From: Geodermatophilus sabuli | GTDB taxonomy: Bacteria; Actinomycetota; Actinomycetes; Mycobacteriales; Geodermatophilaceae | DNA: 64,000 nt | NCBI RefSeq assembly: GCF_010686765.1 | Contig: NZ_JAAGWF010000020.1 | Span: forward strand, 101,894-165,893 | Direction: 5' to 3' | Shown here: one piece after another, positions 33,279 to 42,558 of the stretch | Layout of the letters: each line of letters starts with the position of its first letter | Numbering within the stretch: the stretch's first letter is position 1 | Made by a program: the position numbers and the translations under genes | The notes under the pieces: model-generated | Database searches by the model: none | The model's input: the letters and a program-made list of their open reading frames with translations, nothing else | Told to the model about the DNA's origin: nothing

Positions 33279-33616
33279 CACTTCTTCAGCGGGTCGTGGC
33301 CCCAGTTCATCAGGGAGTACCGCCACCGCGAGGCCTCGACGTCCTCCCCTGACGGCTCCTGGGCCAGGTGGCGGGCCACGTAGCCGTGCACCTTCCGCAT
33401 GTGCGCGAGGTCGTCGTCGGTGAGGTCCGCCTTCTTCGTGCGCAGCAGCTCGACGATGCGCCGTCCGGACGCGTGGCCGGTCGACTCGGCGTCGCCGTCC
33501 TTCTGCCCGACCGCCTCGGACTCCTCGGTGCCCAGCCACTCCTCCAGCTCGCCCGCGGTCATGTTCACCGCCTCGCCGAACTCGCGACGGATCGTGTCGG
33601 GGTCGTCGGTCGCCAT
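33278..33616 (-). CDS. DUF3140 protein
   Basis: A 112-residue acidic protein ending SRWRYSLMNWGHDPLKK, the conserved C-terminus of DUF3140, with EWLGTEESEAVGQ in the N-terminal part. ATG at 33616 follows GGGAGGA. Many homologues are annotated only as DUF3140 and are thought to bind DNA, without direct evidence here. First gene of the run DUF3140-methyltransferase-PKS; a 1-nt start/stop overlap with the methyltransferase suggests co-expression rather than shared function. Confidence 0.85.
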   Translation of the reverse strand: MATDDPDTIRREFGEAVNMTAGELEEWLGTEESEAVGQKDGDAESTGHASGRRIVELLRTKKADLTDDDLAHMRKVHGYVARHLAQEPSGEDVEASRWRYSLMNWGHDPLKK

Positions 33617-33723
33617 GGGGTTCCTCCCGGGTCGGGCGTCAGGGAACGGGTACCGCGCCGCCCGGCCGGGGAAACGGCGGGTCTGCTGTGCTGGTCCCCC
33701 ACCCGTCGGCTCCCGGAGGTCCC

Positions 33724-34647
33724 GTGTCGGTCACCGTCGTCGGCAGCCTGAACGAGGACGTCCTGGTCCGGGTGCGCCGGCTCCCCGGCCGCGGCGAGAC
33801 CGTCGTCGGCCTCGACGCCGCCCTGGCGCCGGGAGGGAAGGGCGCCAACCAGGCCGCGGCCGCCGGCCGGCTGGGCACAGGCGTCGCGATGGTGGGCCGG
33901 GTCGGCGCGGACCCCGCCGGTGACCGGCAGCTCGCCGCCCTCACCGCGGCCGGGGTGGACGTCGCCGCCGTCCGCCGGACCCCCGGGACGCCGACCGGGA
34001 GTGCCACCATCCCGGTCGAGGAGGGCACCGGGGAGAACCTGATCGTCGTCGTCCCGGGCGCCAACGCCGAGCTGACGCCGGGCGACGCCGACGTCGAGCC
34101 GGTCCGCTCCGCGCGGGTGGTGCTGCTCCAGCTCGAGGTGCCGCTGGCGACCGTGCTGGCCGCGGCCCGCTCGGCCACGGGCACGGTGGTGCTGACCCCG
34201 GCACCGCCCCAGCCGCTGCCGGCGGACCTCCTCGACCGGGTGGACGTGCTGGTGCCCAACGAGCACGAACTGCTGCAGCTGAGCGGCGCGGCTCCCGGGG
34301 ACAGCTCGCCGGCCGGACTCGCCGCACTGGCCCGCACGCTGGGCGTCGGCACGGTCGTGGTCACCCTCGGCGCGCGGGGCGCCCTCCTGGTCCACCGGGC
34401 GGGCGGGGCGCTGCTCCAGGCGCCACCCCCGGTCGACGCCGTGGACACCACCGGGGCCGGCGACTGCTTCTGCGGCGCGCTCGCCGTCGCGCTGGCCGCC
34501 GGGGCGGCGCCCGATGCCGCGGTCGGTGCCGCGGTCACGGCGGCCGCGCTGTCGACCACCGGCCCCGGCGCCCGGGGGGCCCTGCCCGGCGCGGCGGAGG
34601 TCGCGGCCCTGCGGAGCCGGCTCCCGGCCGCCGTCCCGGTCGGTTGA
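33724..34647 (+). CDS. rbsK: Ribokinase / PfkB-family sugar kinase
   Basis: A 307-residue PfkB kinase. VTVVGSLNEDVLVRV opens the fold, GGKGANQAAAAGRLG is the first PfkB signature, and VDTTGAGDCFCGALAVAL holds the catalytic Asp and anion hole. GTG at 33724 follows GGAGG. Ribokinase is the best fit (GSLNED, GKGANQA), converting ribose to ribose-5-phosphate, but no transporter or rbsD is nearby, so another sugar or nucleoside is possible. Confidence 0.88.
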   Translation: MSVTVVGSLNEDVLVRVRRLPGRGETVVGLDAALAPGGKGANQAAAAGRLGTGVAMVGRVGADPAGDRQLAALTAAGVDVAAVRRTPGTPTGSATIPVEEGTGENLIVVVPGANAELTPGDADVEPVRSARVVLLQLEVPLATVLAAARSATGTVVLTPAPPQPLPADLLDRVDVLVPNEHELLQLSGAAPGDSSPAGLAALARTLGVGTVVVTLGARGALLVHRAGGALLQAPPPVDAVDTTGAGDCFCGALAVALAAGAAPDAAVGAAVTAAALSTTGPGARGALPGAAEVAALRSRLPAAVPVG

Positions 34648-34709
34648 GGGGTTGGCCGCGCGACCGCCCGGGCACTGGCCCGGCGAGACCACGACCGAGG
34701 AGGACGACG

Positions 34710-34856
34710 ATGACCGAACCGGCCCGACCGCCCCGCTCCCCCGACCGCGCCGAGGGCGACCCCGACGGCGAGGAGCCCGACGCCGGCCGCACCCCGCACC
34801 CCGACCAGCCCGCCGAGGGCGAGGACACCGAGGGGGGTGGCGCGCAGACCCCCTGA
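34710..34856 (+). CDS. Small disordered acidic protein
   Basis: A 48-residue peptide made mostly of D, E, P, G and T (MTEPARPPRS at the start, EGGGAQTP at the end) with no hydrophobic core. ATG at 34710 has an excellent GAGGAGG site. No family recognised. One of several such tiny disordered proteins in this window. Confidence 0.6.
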   Translation: MTEPARPPRSPDRAEGDPDGEEPDAGRTPHPDQPAEGEDTEGGGAQTP

Positions 34857-34900
34857 GGGGCCTGGCGCCGAGGTCGGCGCGTGCGGCAGGCTCCGGGGCC

Positions 34901-35890
34901 GTGCTGCTGGATGCGGGCCTGCCGGCCGACCTCGACGACGTGCCCGCGTTCGTCCAGGACCTGGAGCAGCGGGGGTACACCGGAGTCTGGACGTCGGAGA
35001 CCGCGCACGACCCCTTCCTGCCGCTGCTCGTCGCCGGTCGGTCGACCAGCCGGCTGCAGGTGGGGACGGCGATCGCGGTCGCCTTCGCGCGCTCCCCGAT
35101 GACGGTGGCCACGACGGCGCACGACCTGCAGCGGCACACCCGTGGGCGGTTCGTGCTGGGCCTGGGCACGCAGGTGCGGGCGCACGTGGAGCGCCGGTTC
35201 TCCATGCCGTGGAGCGCGCCGGCGCCGCGGATGCGCGAGTACGTCGCCGCGCTGCGGGCCATCTGGGCGGCCTGGCAGGAGAGCGCCCCGCTGCGGTTCC
35301 GGGGCGAGCACTACCGGCACACCCTGATGACGCCGGTGTTCGCGCCCGACCCGCACGAGTGGGGTGCGCCGCCCGTGCACCTGGCGGCGGTCGGACCGGC
35401 GATGACCCGGCTGGCGGGAGAGGTGGGCGACGGCCTGCTCGCGCACTCGTTCACCACCGTCCGCTACCTGCGCGAGCGCACCCTGCCGGCGCTGGGCGAG
35501 GGCCTGGCCGCCGGCGGGCGGACCCGCGAGCAGGTCAGCGTCAGCCTCCCGGGCTTCGTCGTCACCGGTGGCACGGAGCCCGAGAGGGCGGAGTCGGCCG
35601 CGGCCGCGCGGTCCTCGATCGCCTTCTACGGCAGCACCCCGGCCTACCGCCCGGTCCTGGAGCTGCACGGCTGGGGCGCGCTCGCCGACGAGCTGCACGC
35701 GCTGTCGACCGGCCGCCGCGAGGACCGCTGGACGGTGATGCGGGACCTGGTGGACGACGAGGTGCTGAGCACCTTCGCCGTGGTCGCGGACCCCGCGGAC
35801 GTCGTCCGGGAGGTCCGCGCGCGGTTCACCGGACTGGTCGACCGGTTCACCGTCGCGGCGGCGGTCGCACCCCTGCTGGACCCGGCCTGA
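34901..35890 (+). CDS. LLM-class F420-dependent oxidoreductase
   Basis: A 329-residue TIM-barrel enzyme of the luciferase-like monooxygenase class, using F420 or flavin. Recognisable are GYTGVWTSETAHDPFLPLLVA, TAIAVAFARSPMTVATTAHDLQ, GRFVLGLGTQVRAHVERRF and HLAAVGPAMTRLAGEVGDGLL, as in the TIGR03617 group of actinobacterial F420 enzymes. GTG at 34901 is the first plausible start; the upstream frame is low-quality. Substrate unknown. Confidence 0.9.
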   Translation: MLLDAGLPADLDDVPAFVQDLEQRGYTGVWTSETAHDPFLPLLVAGRSTSRLQVGTAIAVAFARSPMTVATTAHDLQRHTRGRFVLGLGTQVRAHVERRFSMPWSAPAPRMREYVAALRAIWAAWQESAPLRFRGEHYRHTLMTPVFAPDPHEWGAPPVHLAAVGPAMTRLAGEVGDGLLAHSFTTVRYLRERTLPALGEGLAAGGRTREQVSVSLPGFVVTGGTEPERAESAAAARSSIAFYGSTPAYRPVLELHGWGALADELHALSTGRREDRWTVMRDLVDDEVLSTFAVVADPADVVREVRARFTGLVDRFTVAAAVAPLLDPA

Positions 35891-35994
35891 CCCCCGCGGC
35901 AACTGCGCACAGTGACCGATCTCTCAGCGTTCCGGCTCCAACTCACCGTTACGGGTCTGTTTCCGGACCGCCCCGTGGGGGGACCCTGGCTGCC

Positions 35995-36135
35995 ATGGAG
36001 GACACCCAGCACGAACCCCGAGTAGGCGACCACACCTCGAGCGAGCGACAGGCCGACGAGTCCGGCGCGCGAGAGGCCTCGGCCGCCCCCCTGGCCCGAC
36101 TGCTGGCCAACCCCCGCCGGGTGCGCCGGGCCTGA
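35995..36135 (+). CDS. Possible 46-residue peptide in the 35.9-36.35 kb gap
   Basis: MEDTQHEPRVG to NPRRVRRA, hydrophilic, with a basic C-terminus. GGGGGGA lies 10 bp before the ATG. No family recognised; the case rests on the ribosome site. The remainder of the 457-bp gap 35891-36347 has no other gene; it contains GC-rich short repeats (ACCCCGCGG, CCCCGGGG) but no clear terminator. Confidence 0.35.
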   Translation: MEDTQHEPRVGDHTSSERQADESGAREASAAPLARLLANPRRVRRA

Positions 36136-36347
36136 GAGAGGACCCCTGGGCCCCGTCCCTCGCGACCCCGCGGCGGGACCCCGCGGGGCCGGCGGGGATC
36201 GGTCGGATGCACAGCGATCACCCATCGTCACAGCCGTCCCACCGATCCCCGGGGTCCCGGCACACCCGGGCGCCTCTCGTCACTCACCGCAACCACCCCC
36301 GGCGTGCCGCGAACTGATCCGTCACGGGCTGGGGCAGCATCCCCGGC

Positions 36348-36974
36348 GTGACCGCAGCCGCCCTCCCCCTCGCCGCCGACGATGCCGCGGCTCCCATCCG
36401 CCGGAGCCGGGCCGAGCGGCAGGCCATAGTCCTGGACACCGCCGAGCGGCTGTTCGCCACCCGCAGCTCCCGCAGCGTCGGCATGGACGAGCTCGTCCGG
36501 GAGACCGGCCTGGGCAAGATGACGGTGTACCGGCTCTTCAAGAGCAAGGACGACCTGGTGGGCGCCTACCTGGCGCGCAAGGCGGCGACGGTCCTGGCCT
36601 TCATCGACGCCGAGCTCATCCGCCTGGAGAGCGACCCGCGGGCGGCGCTGCTGTCGGTCGTCGACGCCGTCCAGCGCGACGTCACCCGCAGCGGTTTCCG
36701 CGGCTGCCCCTTCACGAACGTGAGCAGCGAGTACGACGATCCGCAGCACCCCGCCCGCAGCGCCGCCGCCGACTACAAGTTCGAGCTGCACGCGCGGCTG
36801 GAGCGGCTGGCCGACCAGATCGCTCCGGGCAGCGGTGAGGACCTCGCCGCCCAGGTGCACCTGATCATCGACGGCATGTACCTCTCCGGCGGGCTCCTGG
36901 GTCCCGACGGCCCCGCCTCGCACGGCCGTCAGCTGGCCGAGCGGCTGATCGACATCGCGGTCGCCCGGGGCTGA
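36348..36974 (+). CDS. TetR-family regulator
   Basis: A 208-residue repressor. The N-terminal HTH is RQAIVLDTAERLFATRSSRSVGMDELVRETGLGKMTVYRLFKSKDDLVGAYL; the C-terminal domain includes GFRGCPFTNVSSEY, a stretch typical of the TetR group that controls efflux or reductase genes. GTG at 36348 is used. The flanking genes on the same strand are small hypotheticals, so no obvious target. Confidence 0.88.
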   Translation: MTAAALPLAADDAAAPIRRSRAERQAIVLDTAERLFATRSSRSVGMDELVRETGLGKMTVYRLFKSKDDLVGAYLARKAATVLAFIDAELIRLESDPRAALLSVVDAVQRDVTRSGFRGCPFTNVSSEYDDPQHPARSAAADYKFELHARLERLADQIAPGSGEDLAAQVHLIIDGMYLSGGLLGPDGPASHGRQLAERLIDIAVARG

Positions 36975-36989
36975 CCCCAGGATGGGCCG

Positions 36990-37415
36990 GTGAGCAACGA
37001 CCGCAGCCGACCCGACCTCGACGACACGACCGTGGAGGGCCTGGGCAAGCTCTCCGAGGCCCTCGAGACCATCGAACAGGCCCGCGGCCAGCTCTACGGC
37101 TTCCACCAGCACTCCGGCAAGGCCGACCTCCTCCTGCAGGACGCCGTCGACCTCTTCCGCGAGGCGGGCCACACCGAGCTCGCGGACGACCTCGACCGCG
37201 ACCTCGTGGGTCGCAACGTGATCGCCGACCGCTGGACCTTCCAGATCGTCGAGGACTACGACGCGACGTACTGGTCGGTCTTCCGCTCGTTCGACGAGCG
37301 TGCCCGCACGGAGCTGGCCGGCGGCGACCGGCACGTCTACGAGGCCCGCATGAAGCAGCGCGAGCGGACGGCGGACCACCCGCACCACGAGGCCGGCCCC
37401 GCGCTGGACGACTGA
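36990..37415 (+). CDS. Conserved actinobacterial hypothetical protein
   Basis: A 141-residue soluble protein starting at GTG 36990, 15 bp after the tetR stop. Rich in charged residues with helical stretches (TVEGLGKLSEALETIEQARGQLYGF, LLLQDAVDLFREAGH). I recognise no domain. The C-terminus is His/Asp-rich (ADHPHHEAGPALDD). Probably co-transcribed with tetR. Confidence 0.7.
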   Translation: MSNDRSRPDLDDTTVEGLGKLSEALETIEQARGQLYGFHQHSGKADLLLQDAVDLFREAGHTELADDLDRDLVGRNVIADRWTFQIVEDYDATYWSVFRSFDERARTELAGGDRHVYEARMKQRERTADHPHHEAGPALDD

Positions 37416-37596
37416 CGTCGGAGGGACTGCGTCGCCCCGGCATCGGGGGAGTCGCGGCCCGGCGAGCCGTCCAGGCCGCTGCCACCCCGGAGTCGCTGCC
37501 GCGCCGCCCGTCGCGAGCCGGCAGCGGCCGCGGGACGTGCCGGTGGCGGGGGACGGCACCTGGCCGCGGTGTCCCCCGGAGGCGGACGATGTCACC

Positions 37597-37767
37597 GTGA
37601 CGACGCCCGACGAGGACGACCCCGGCTCCGACCGGGACGCGCAGCCCCTCGGCAGCGAGGTGGCGCCGCCCGCCGACCCCGGGTCCCAGGGCGGCGAGGC
37701 CGGACCGGCCGGCGGGGTCGCGGGCCCGAGCTGGCCACCCGCGGAGACCGAGCCGGACGCGCAGTGA
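37597..37767 (+). CDS. Small disordered acidic protein
   Basis: A 56-residue Asp/Pro/Gly-rich peptide (VTTPDEDDPGSD at the start) with no hydrophobic segment. GTG at 37597 follows GGAGGCGG. No family recognised. The gap 37416-37596 shows nothing else. Confidence 0.5.
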   Translation: MTTPDEDDPGSDRDAQPLGSEVAPPADPGSQGGEAGPAGGVAGPSWPPAETEPDAQ

Positions 37768-37804
37768 CCGTGCACTCGGCGCCGGAGCCCACCAGACTCG
37801 ACCC

Positions 37805-38167
37805 GTGACCGCTCCTGGATCCCCCGTCGACCCCCTGAGCACCCCACCCGGCACGACCGGACCGGCCGGCACCGGCGGCTTCGGCACGGCCGGCGGCTAC
37901 GGCACCCCCGCGACGGCCGGCCGGACGACGTCCACGTCGAACGCCGGGCGCACCATCGGCCGCACCCTCGCCCTCGCCCTGCTGCTCGTCGTCACCGTGC
38001 TCTTGGTGCTCTTCGTCGTGTTCAACACCCAGACCGTCGACATCAGCCTGGTCTTCGTCAACGTCGAGGCCCCGCTGGTGGTGGCGCTGCTGATCGCCGC
38101 CGTGCTCGGGGCGCTCATCGGCTGGCTGGCCAGCCTGGTGATGCGCGTTCGGCGGCGCAGCCGCTGA
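37805..38167 (+). CDS. LapA/DUF1049 membrane protein
   Basis: A 120-residue protein. Residues 1-50 are Gly/Thr/Pro-rich and disordered; two transmembrane helices follow (about 52-72 and 88-110) joined by VFNTQTVDISLVFVNVEAP, the DUF1049 signature; it ends in a basic tail. GTG at 37805 is used. LapA-type proteins take part in envelope/lipopolysaccharide assembly in Proteobacteria; the role in Actinobacteria is unknown. Confidence 0.8.
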   Translation: MTAPGSPVDPLSTPPGTTGPAGTGGFGTAGGYGTPATAGRTTSTSNAGRTIGRTLALALLLVVTVLLVLFVVFNTQTVDISLVFVNVEAPLVVALLIAAVLGALIGWLASLVMRVRRRSR

Positions 38168-38237
38168 CCCACCGCCCCGGCCCACACCCCTGACGCGTCC
38201 CTCGTCGGGGGTGTGCCGGTGGGGCGGCTTGCTCTGG

Positions 38238-38274
38238 TTACCCGTCGGTAATACCGTTTGTTACCAGCGGGTAA
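38238..38274 (+). promoter_or_regulatory. Tandem TTACC-N4-GGTAA operators of the acyl-CoA dehydrogenase gene
   Basis: TTACCCGTCGGTAA (38238-38251) and TTACCAGCGGGTAA (38261-38274) are two palindromes of the same type, centres 23 bp apart (about two helical turns), ending 43 bp before the ATG. Likely bound cooperatively by a TetR-type fatty-acid regulator. A related site precedes the etfD-like gene. Confidence 0.75.
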
Positions 38275-38317
38275 GAACTCGCCGCACCGCCGGCACGGAG
38301 CACCGGGAGCCACGCGC

Positions 38318-40162
38318 ATGAGCCACTACACCGCGAACCTGCGGGACCTCGAGTTCAACCTGTTCGAGTTCCTCGACACGAAGGACCGCTTCGGCACCGG
38401 ACCCTTCGAGCAGATGGACGCCGAGACCGCGCGCGGGGTGCTGGCCGAGGTCCGGAAGCTGGCGGAGGGCCCGCTCGCGGCGTCCTTCACCGACGCCGAC
38501 CGCAACCCGCCGGTGTTCGACCCGGCCACCCACTCGGTGACGCTCCCGGAGTCGTTCAAGAAGTCGGTCAAGGCGATCGAGGACGGCGAGTGGTACCGCC
38601 TCGACCTGCCCGAGCACCTCGGCGGGTTCGGCGCACCACACGTGCTCACCTGGGGCGCCTTCGAGATGATCCTGGGCGCCAACCCGGCCGTGTTCATGTA
38701 CGGCTCGGGCGCCGCGTTCGCCGCGATCCTCGACGAGCTGGGCACCCCCGACCAGAAGCGCCTGGCCGAGCTCATGCTCGAGCACCACTGGGGCGCCACG
38801 ATGGTGCTCACCGAACCCGACGCGGGCTCCGATGTCGGCGCCGGCACCACGAAGGCCGTGCAGCAGCCCGACGGCACCTGGCACATCACCGGCGTGAAGC
38901 GGTTCATCACCTCCGCCGAGCACGACCTCAGCGACAACATCGTCCACCTGGTCCTGGCCCGCCCGGAGGGCGCGAGGGCCGGCACCAAGGGGCTCTCGCT
39001 CTTCGTCGTCCCCAAGTTCCACGTGGACCTGGAGACCGGGGCGCTCGGCGAGCGCAACGGCGCCTACGTGACCAACGTCGAGAAGAAGATGGGCCTCAAG
39101 GTCTCCACGACCTGCGAGGTGACCTTCGGCGACGGGCCGGTGCCGGCGCAGGGCTGGCTGGTCGGCGACGTGCACGACGGCATCGCCCAGATGTTCAAGG
39201 TCATCGAGCACGCCCGCATGTTCGTGGGCGCCAAGGCGATCGCCACCCTGTCGGCCGGCTACCAGGTCGCGCTCGACTACGCCAAGACGCGCGTGCAGGG
39301 CGCGGACCTCACGGCGACGTCCAAGGACGCCCCGCGGGTGACCATCACCCACCACCCGGACGTCCGCCGCTCGCTGATGCTGCAGAAGTCCTACGCCGAG
39401 GGCATGCGGGCGCTCTACCTCTACGCGGCGAGCTTCCGCGACCAGGTCACCGAGGCCGAGGCCGCGGGCGAGGGGGACGGCGCGCAGGCGGAGCTGGCCG
39501 AGCGGGTCAACGACCTGCTGCTGCCGATCGTGAAGGGCTTCGGCTCCGAGCGCGCCACCCAGCTGCTGACCGCCGAGTCGCTGCAGACCCTCGGCGGCTC
39601 CGGTTACCTGCAGGACTACCCGGTCGAGCAGTACATCCGCGACTCCAAGATCGACACCCTCTACGAGGGCACCACGGCCATCCAGGGTCAGGACTTCTTC
39701 TTCCGGAAGATCGTCAAGGACGGCGGCGTGGCCCTGACCTGGCTGGCCGAGCAGATCCAGGCCACGGTGGACGGCGAGGTCGGCAACGGCCGGCTCAAGG
39801 AGGAGCGCGCGCTCCTGGGCACCGCGCTCTCCGACGTCCAGGGGATGCTGGCATCGATGTTCGGGCACCTGGCCGCGGCGCAGACGGACGTGACCTCGCT
39901 GTACAAGGTCGCGCAGAACACCAGCCGGCTGCTGCTGGCCGCCGGTGACCTGATCACCGGGTGGCTGCTGGTCCGCCAGTCCGAGGTGGCGCTGACCGCG
40001 CTGGCCGGGGAGGTCAGCGAGCCAGACCGGCACTTCTACGAGGGCAAGCTCGCCGCCACCCGGTTCTTCGCCACCCAGGTGCTGCCACGGCTGTCGTCCG
40101 AGCGGGCCATCGTCGAGAACACCGACAACGCCCTCATGGAGGTCGACGAGGCCGCGTTCTGA
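38318..40162 (+). CDS. Acyl-CoA dehydrogenase (large, FadE5-like)
   Basis: A 614-residue FAD enzyme that introduces the alpha-beta double bond in acyl-CoA. An N-terminal extension ([20 protein letters not shown]) precedes the core: [19 protein letters not shown] (substrate/FAD loop), [59 protein letters not shown] with the catalytic Glu of YEGTT, and a C-terminal helical domain. ATG at 38318 begins the conserved N-terminus. Tandem operators lie just upstream. Electrons would pass to ETF and then to an EtfD-like protein such as the one at 12344. Confidence 0.93.
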   Translation: MSHYTANLRDLEFNLFEFLDTKDRFGTGPFEQMDAETARGVLAEVRKLAEGPLAASFTDADRNPPVFDPATHSVTLPESFKKSVKAIEDGEWYRLDLPEHLGGFGAPHVLTWGAFEMILGANPAVFMYGSGAAFAAILDELGTPDQKRLAELMLEHHWGATMVLTEPDAGSDVGAGTTKAVQQPDGTWHITGVKRFITSAEHDLSDNIVHLVLARPEGARAGTKGLSLFVVPKFHVDLETGALGERNGAYVTNVEKKMGLKVSTTCEVTFGDGPVPAQGWLVGDVHDGIAQMFKVIEHARMFVGAKAIATLSAGYQVALDYAKTRVQGADLTATSKDAPRVTITHHPDVRRSLMLQKSYAEGMRALYLYAASFRDQVTEAEAAGEGDGAQAELAERVNDLLLPIVKGFGSERATQLLTAESLQTLGGSGYLQDYPVEQYIRDSKIDTLYEGTTAIQGQDFFFRKIVKDGGVALTWLAEQIQATVDGEVGNGRLKEERALLGTALSDVQGMLASMFGHLAAAQTDVTSLYKVAQNTSRLLLAAGDLITGWLLVRQSEVALTALAGEVSEPDRHFYEGKLAATRFFATQVLPRLSSERAIVENTDNALMEVDEAAF

Positions 40163-40263
40163 CAGCGGACCCCCTGCCGAGGGTCGCCGGCGGCCGTCGG
40201 TGCATGGGGGCGGCTGATCGCGGGCATGCCCACCGGGACGCCGCCGGACCCAGAGGAGCAGCG

Positions 40264-40512
40264 ATGACCGACCCGCAGGGCAGCGACCGCATCCAGCAGG
40301 ACGTCCCGACGGCCTCGGGCACCGGCGACGACAGCAGCACCGGCACCGGCTTCGACGACGTCCCCCTCACCCGCGAGGAGGCCGTCGAGCGGGACGCCGC
40401 GCAGGACGACGAGCAGCCGGCCCGGCCCGGCAGCGACGTCTCCCTGTCGCAGCGTGCGCAGCCCCCGGGCGGGGCACAGGCCAGCGATCCACGACGCGAA
40501 GGAGCCCCATGA
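40264..40512 (+). CDS. Small disordered protein, first of a coupled pair
   Basis: An 82-residue hydrophilic, Asp/Gln/Ser-rich peptide (MTDPQGSDRIQQDVP at the start). ATG at 40264 follows AGAGGAG. It overlaps the next small gene by ATGA. No family recognised. Confidence 0.6.
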   Translation: MTDPQGSDRIQQDVPTASGTGDDSSTGTGFDDVPLTREEAVERDAAQDDEQPARPGSDVSLSQRAQPPGGAQASDPRREGAP

Positions 40513-40694
40513 GCGAGTCCGACAGCACCGGCTACGGCGAGTCCGCCGACACCGCCGACGCGAAGGAGAACCTGATCGACGGCCAGACCGGGGACAACGC
40601 CAGCGACCGTGGCGCGCGGGACACCACCCTCACCACCGACGACGAGGCCCAGCGGGACGACGAGACCTCGCGTCCGGGCAACACGAGCGGCTGA
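40509..40694 (+). CDS. Small disordered protein, second of a coupled pair
   Basis: A 61-residue acidic peptide (MSESDSTGYGESADTAD at the start) with no hydrophobic stretch. ATG at 40509 overlaps the preceding stop and has GAAGGAG upstream. Both peptides share Asp/Thr/Gln/Asn-rich composition and are probably co-translated. No family recognised. Confidence 0.6.
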   Translation: MSESDSTGYGESADTADAKENLIDGQTGDNASDRGARDTTLTTDDEAQRDDETSRPGNTSG

Positions 40695-40704
40695 GGACCG
40701 GCGG

Positions 40705-41310
40705 CTAGATCCAGCCGTGCCGGCGCGCCACCTCGACGGCGGCGTGCCGGTTCGGCGCACCCAGCTTGGTCGCGGCGGCCGACAGGTGGTTGCGCACCGT
40801 CCCCGGTGACAGGTGGGCGCGCGCGGCGATCTCCTCGACCGGGGCGCCCCCGGCGGCGAGCTCCAGGACGTCGGCCTCCCGGGGCGTGAGCGGGCTGTCC
40901 CCCGCGCTGATCGCCTCCGCGGCCAGCTCCGGGTCGACGTAGCGGCCGCCCCGTTGCACCGTGCGGACGACGTCGGTGAGCACCCCCGCGCTCACCGTCT
41001 TGGGGAGGAAGCCCCGCACGCCCGCCTCCAGCGCCCGCTTCAGGTGTCCCGCCCGCCCGTGACCGGTGACGATCACGACCGCACAGCCGGGCACCGCCGA
41101 CGCCAGGTCGCCGGCCACCGCGATCCCGTCCCGGTCGGGCATCTGCAGGTCCAGGACGGCGACGTCGGGCGTGTGCGCCCGGGCCATGGCCAGCGCCTCG
41201 GCCCCGGAGGCGGCCTGGGCGACGACGTCGAGGTCGTCCTCCAGGGCGAGCAGCGCGGCCAGCGCCGAGCGGATGAGGTTCTCGTCGTCGGCCAGCAGCA
41301 CCCGGATCAC
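40705..41310 (-). CDS. DesR/NarL-type response regulator of the adjacent ABC exporter
   Basis: A 201-residue regulator. Receiver domain: LLADDENLIRSA, acceptor Asp54 (AVLDLQMPDRDG), Lys in FLPKTV. DNA-binding LuxR domain: LTPREADVLELAAGGAPVEEIAARAHLSPGTVRNHLSAA. GTG at 41310 overlaps the kinase stop (GTGA). Fourth gene of ATPase-permease-kinase-regulator, so it likely controls that operon. Confidence 0.92.
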   Translation of the reverse strand: MIRVLLADDENLIRSALAALLALEDDLDVVAQAASGAEALAMARAHTPDVAVLDLQMPDRDGIAVAGDLASAVPGCAVVIVTGHGRAGHLKRALEAGVRGFLPKTVSAGVLTDVVRTVQRGGRYVDPELAAEAISAGDSPLTPREADVLELAAGGAPVEEIAARAHLSPGTVRNHLSAAATKLGAPNRHAAVEVARRHGWI

Positions 41311-42521
41311 GCGGGGACCCTCACCGGCACGGTCGCGGTGAGCACGAACCGGTCCTCCACGGCGTCCGCGGTCAGTCGCCCGCCGGTGGCCGCCAGCCGC
41401 TCGGCCAGGCCGGTCAGCCCGTTGCCCCAGTCCACCGGCGTGCCCGCCACCCCGTCGTTGCTCACCCGCAGCTCCGCCTCCCCGCCGTCGGTCCGCAGCG
41501 CCACGGTGCACGCCGTCGCCCGGCTGTGCCGCAGCACGTTGGTCACCGCCTCGCGCACCACCCAGCCCAGTGCCGTCTGCACCGGCTCGGGCAGCGCCGC
41601 CCCGTCGTCCTCACCCTCCACCGTGCAGCCGACCCCCGCGGCGCGCAGCACCGAGCGGGCCCCGGCCAGCTCGCCCGGCAGGTCGCTGCGCCGGTAACCG
41701 CGGACCACGTCGCGCACCTCGCGCAGCGACTCCTCCGCCACCCGGCTGATGTCGGCCAGCTCCTCGACGGCGCCCTCCCGGCCGCGGCGCACCAGCTCGG
41801 CGGCCAGCTGGCTCTTGACCGCGATGGCCGAGAGGTTGCGGCCCATCACGTCGTGCAGGTCCCGGGCGAAGCGCAGCCGCTCCTCGGCGACCGCCAGCTG
41901 CAGCTGCACCCCGCGGGTGCGGTCCATCTCCCGGACGACGTCGAGCACCCAGACCGAGAACCGGAACGCCAGCGCGAGGAAGGTCAGCGTCGCACCGAAG
42001 ACGACGGCCAGGACCGCCGCCGTCCCGATCGGGACGCCCGCCGCCGTGACGACGATCCCCGTGGCCCCGCCGATGCCGAACCCCCAGCGGCCGAGCACGC
42101 GAGAGGACGAGACCGTGGCGGCCGCGGTGAGCGCCATGGCCGGGGGCATCGCCAGGCCCCACGCGAGTGCACCGGTCGCCGGGACGTCGGGCGCGAAGGC
42201 GACCGCCGCCGCCCCGGCGGCAGCCAGGGCGGCGGCGGCCGCGGCCAGGACGGGTCCGCGCGGCAGTCCGCGGCCCTCGCGGTGCGCCACGAGTCCGGCG
42301 CGGGCCAGCAGCACCGCGGTGACGGCGACCGCGACCGACGCCACGACGAACAGCTCTCCGGCCGGCGCCACCGGTGGCGCCTCGGCCGCCCCGTACACCC
42401 CGACGGCGAGCAGCGGGGTCATCGCCAGCCAGACGTAGAAGGACCACCGGGTGTAGAGGTCGAGGCGCTGGGGGTCCGAGCGGCTCTGCCACCAGCGGGC
42501 GACGGTCGGCACGGCGGTCAT
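41307..42521 (-). CDS. DesK-type membrane histidine kinase
   Basis: A 404-residue kinase. The N-terminal half (about 25-195) is hydrophobic with about five to six transmembrane helices and no extracellular sensor domain. HisKA_3 is LRFARDLHDVMGRNLSAIAVK with phospho-His223; HATPase_c has VVREAVTNVLRHSRA and GNGLTGLAERL. ATG at 42521 has only a weak ribosome site. It follows the permease by 37 bp. Such intramembrane-sensing kinases usually sense membrane or antibiotic stress through the transporter. Confidence 0.92.
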   Translation of the reverse strand: MTAVPTVARWWQSRSDPQRLDLYTRWSFYVWLAMTPLLAVGVYGAAEAPPVAPAGELFVVASVAVAVTAVLLARAGLVAHREGRGLPRGPVLAAAAAALAAAGAAAVAFAPDVPATGALAWGLAMPPAMALTAAATVSSSRVLGRWGFGIGGATGIVVTAAGVPIGTAAVLAVVFGATLTFLALAFRFSVWVLDVVREMDRTRGVQLQLAVAEERLRFARDLHDVMGRNLSAIAVKSQLAAELVRRGREGAVEELADISRVAEESLREVRDVVRGYRRSDLPGELAGARSVLRAAGVGCTVEGEDDGAALPEPVQTALGWVVREAVTNVLRHSRATACTVALRTDGGEAELRVSNDGVAGTPVDWGNGLTGLAERLAATGGRLTADAVEDRFVLTATVPVRVPA

Positions 42522-42558
42522 GCTGCCGTACCGACCGTTCCCGAGCGGGCTGCCCTGC

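Noticed and set aside
35891..36347. Riboswitch or small RNA in the 457-bp gap
   Set aside because: No conserved fold or motif recognised; only short GC-rich repeats.
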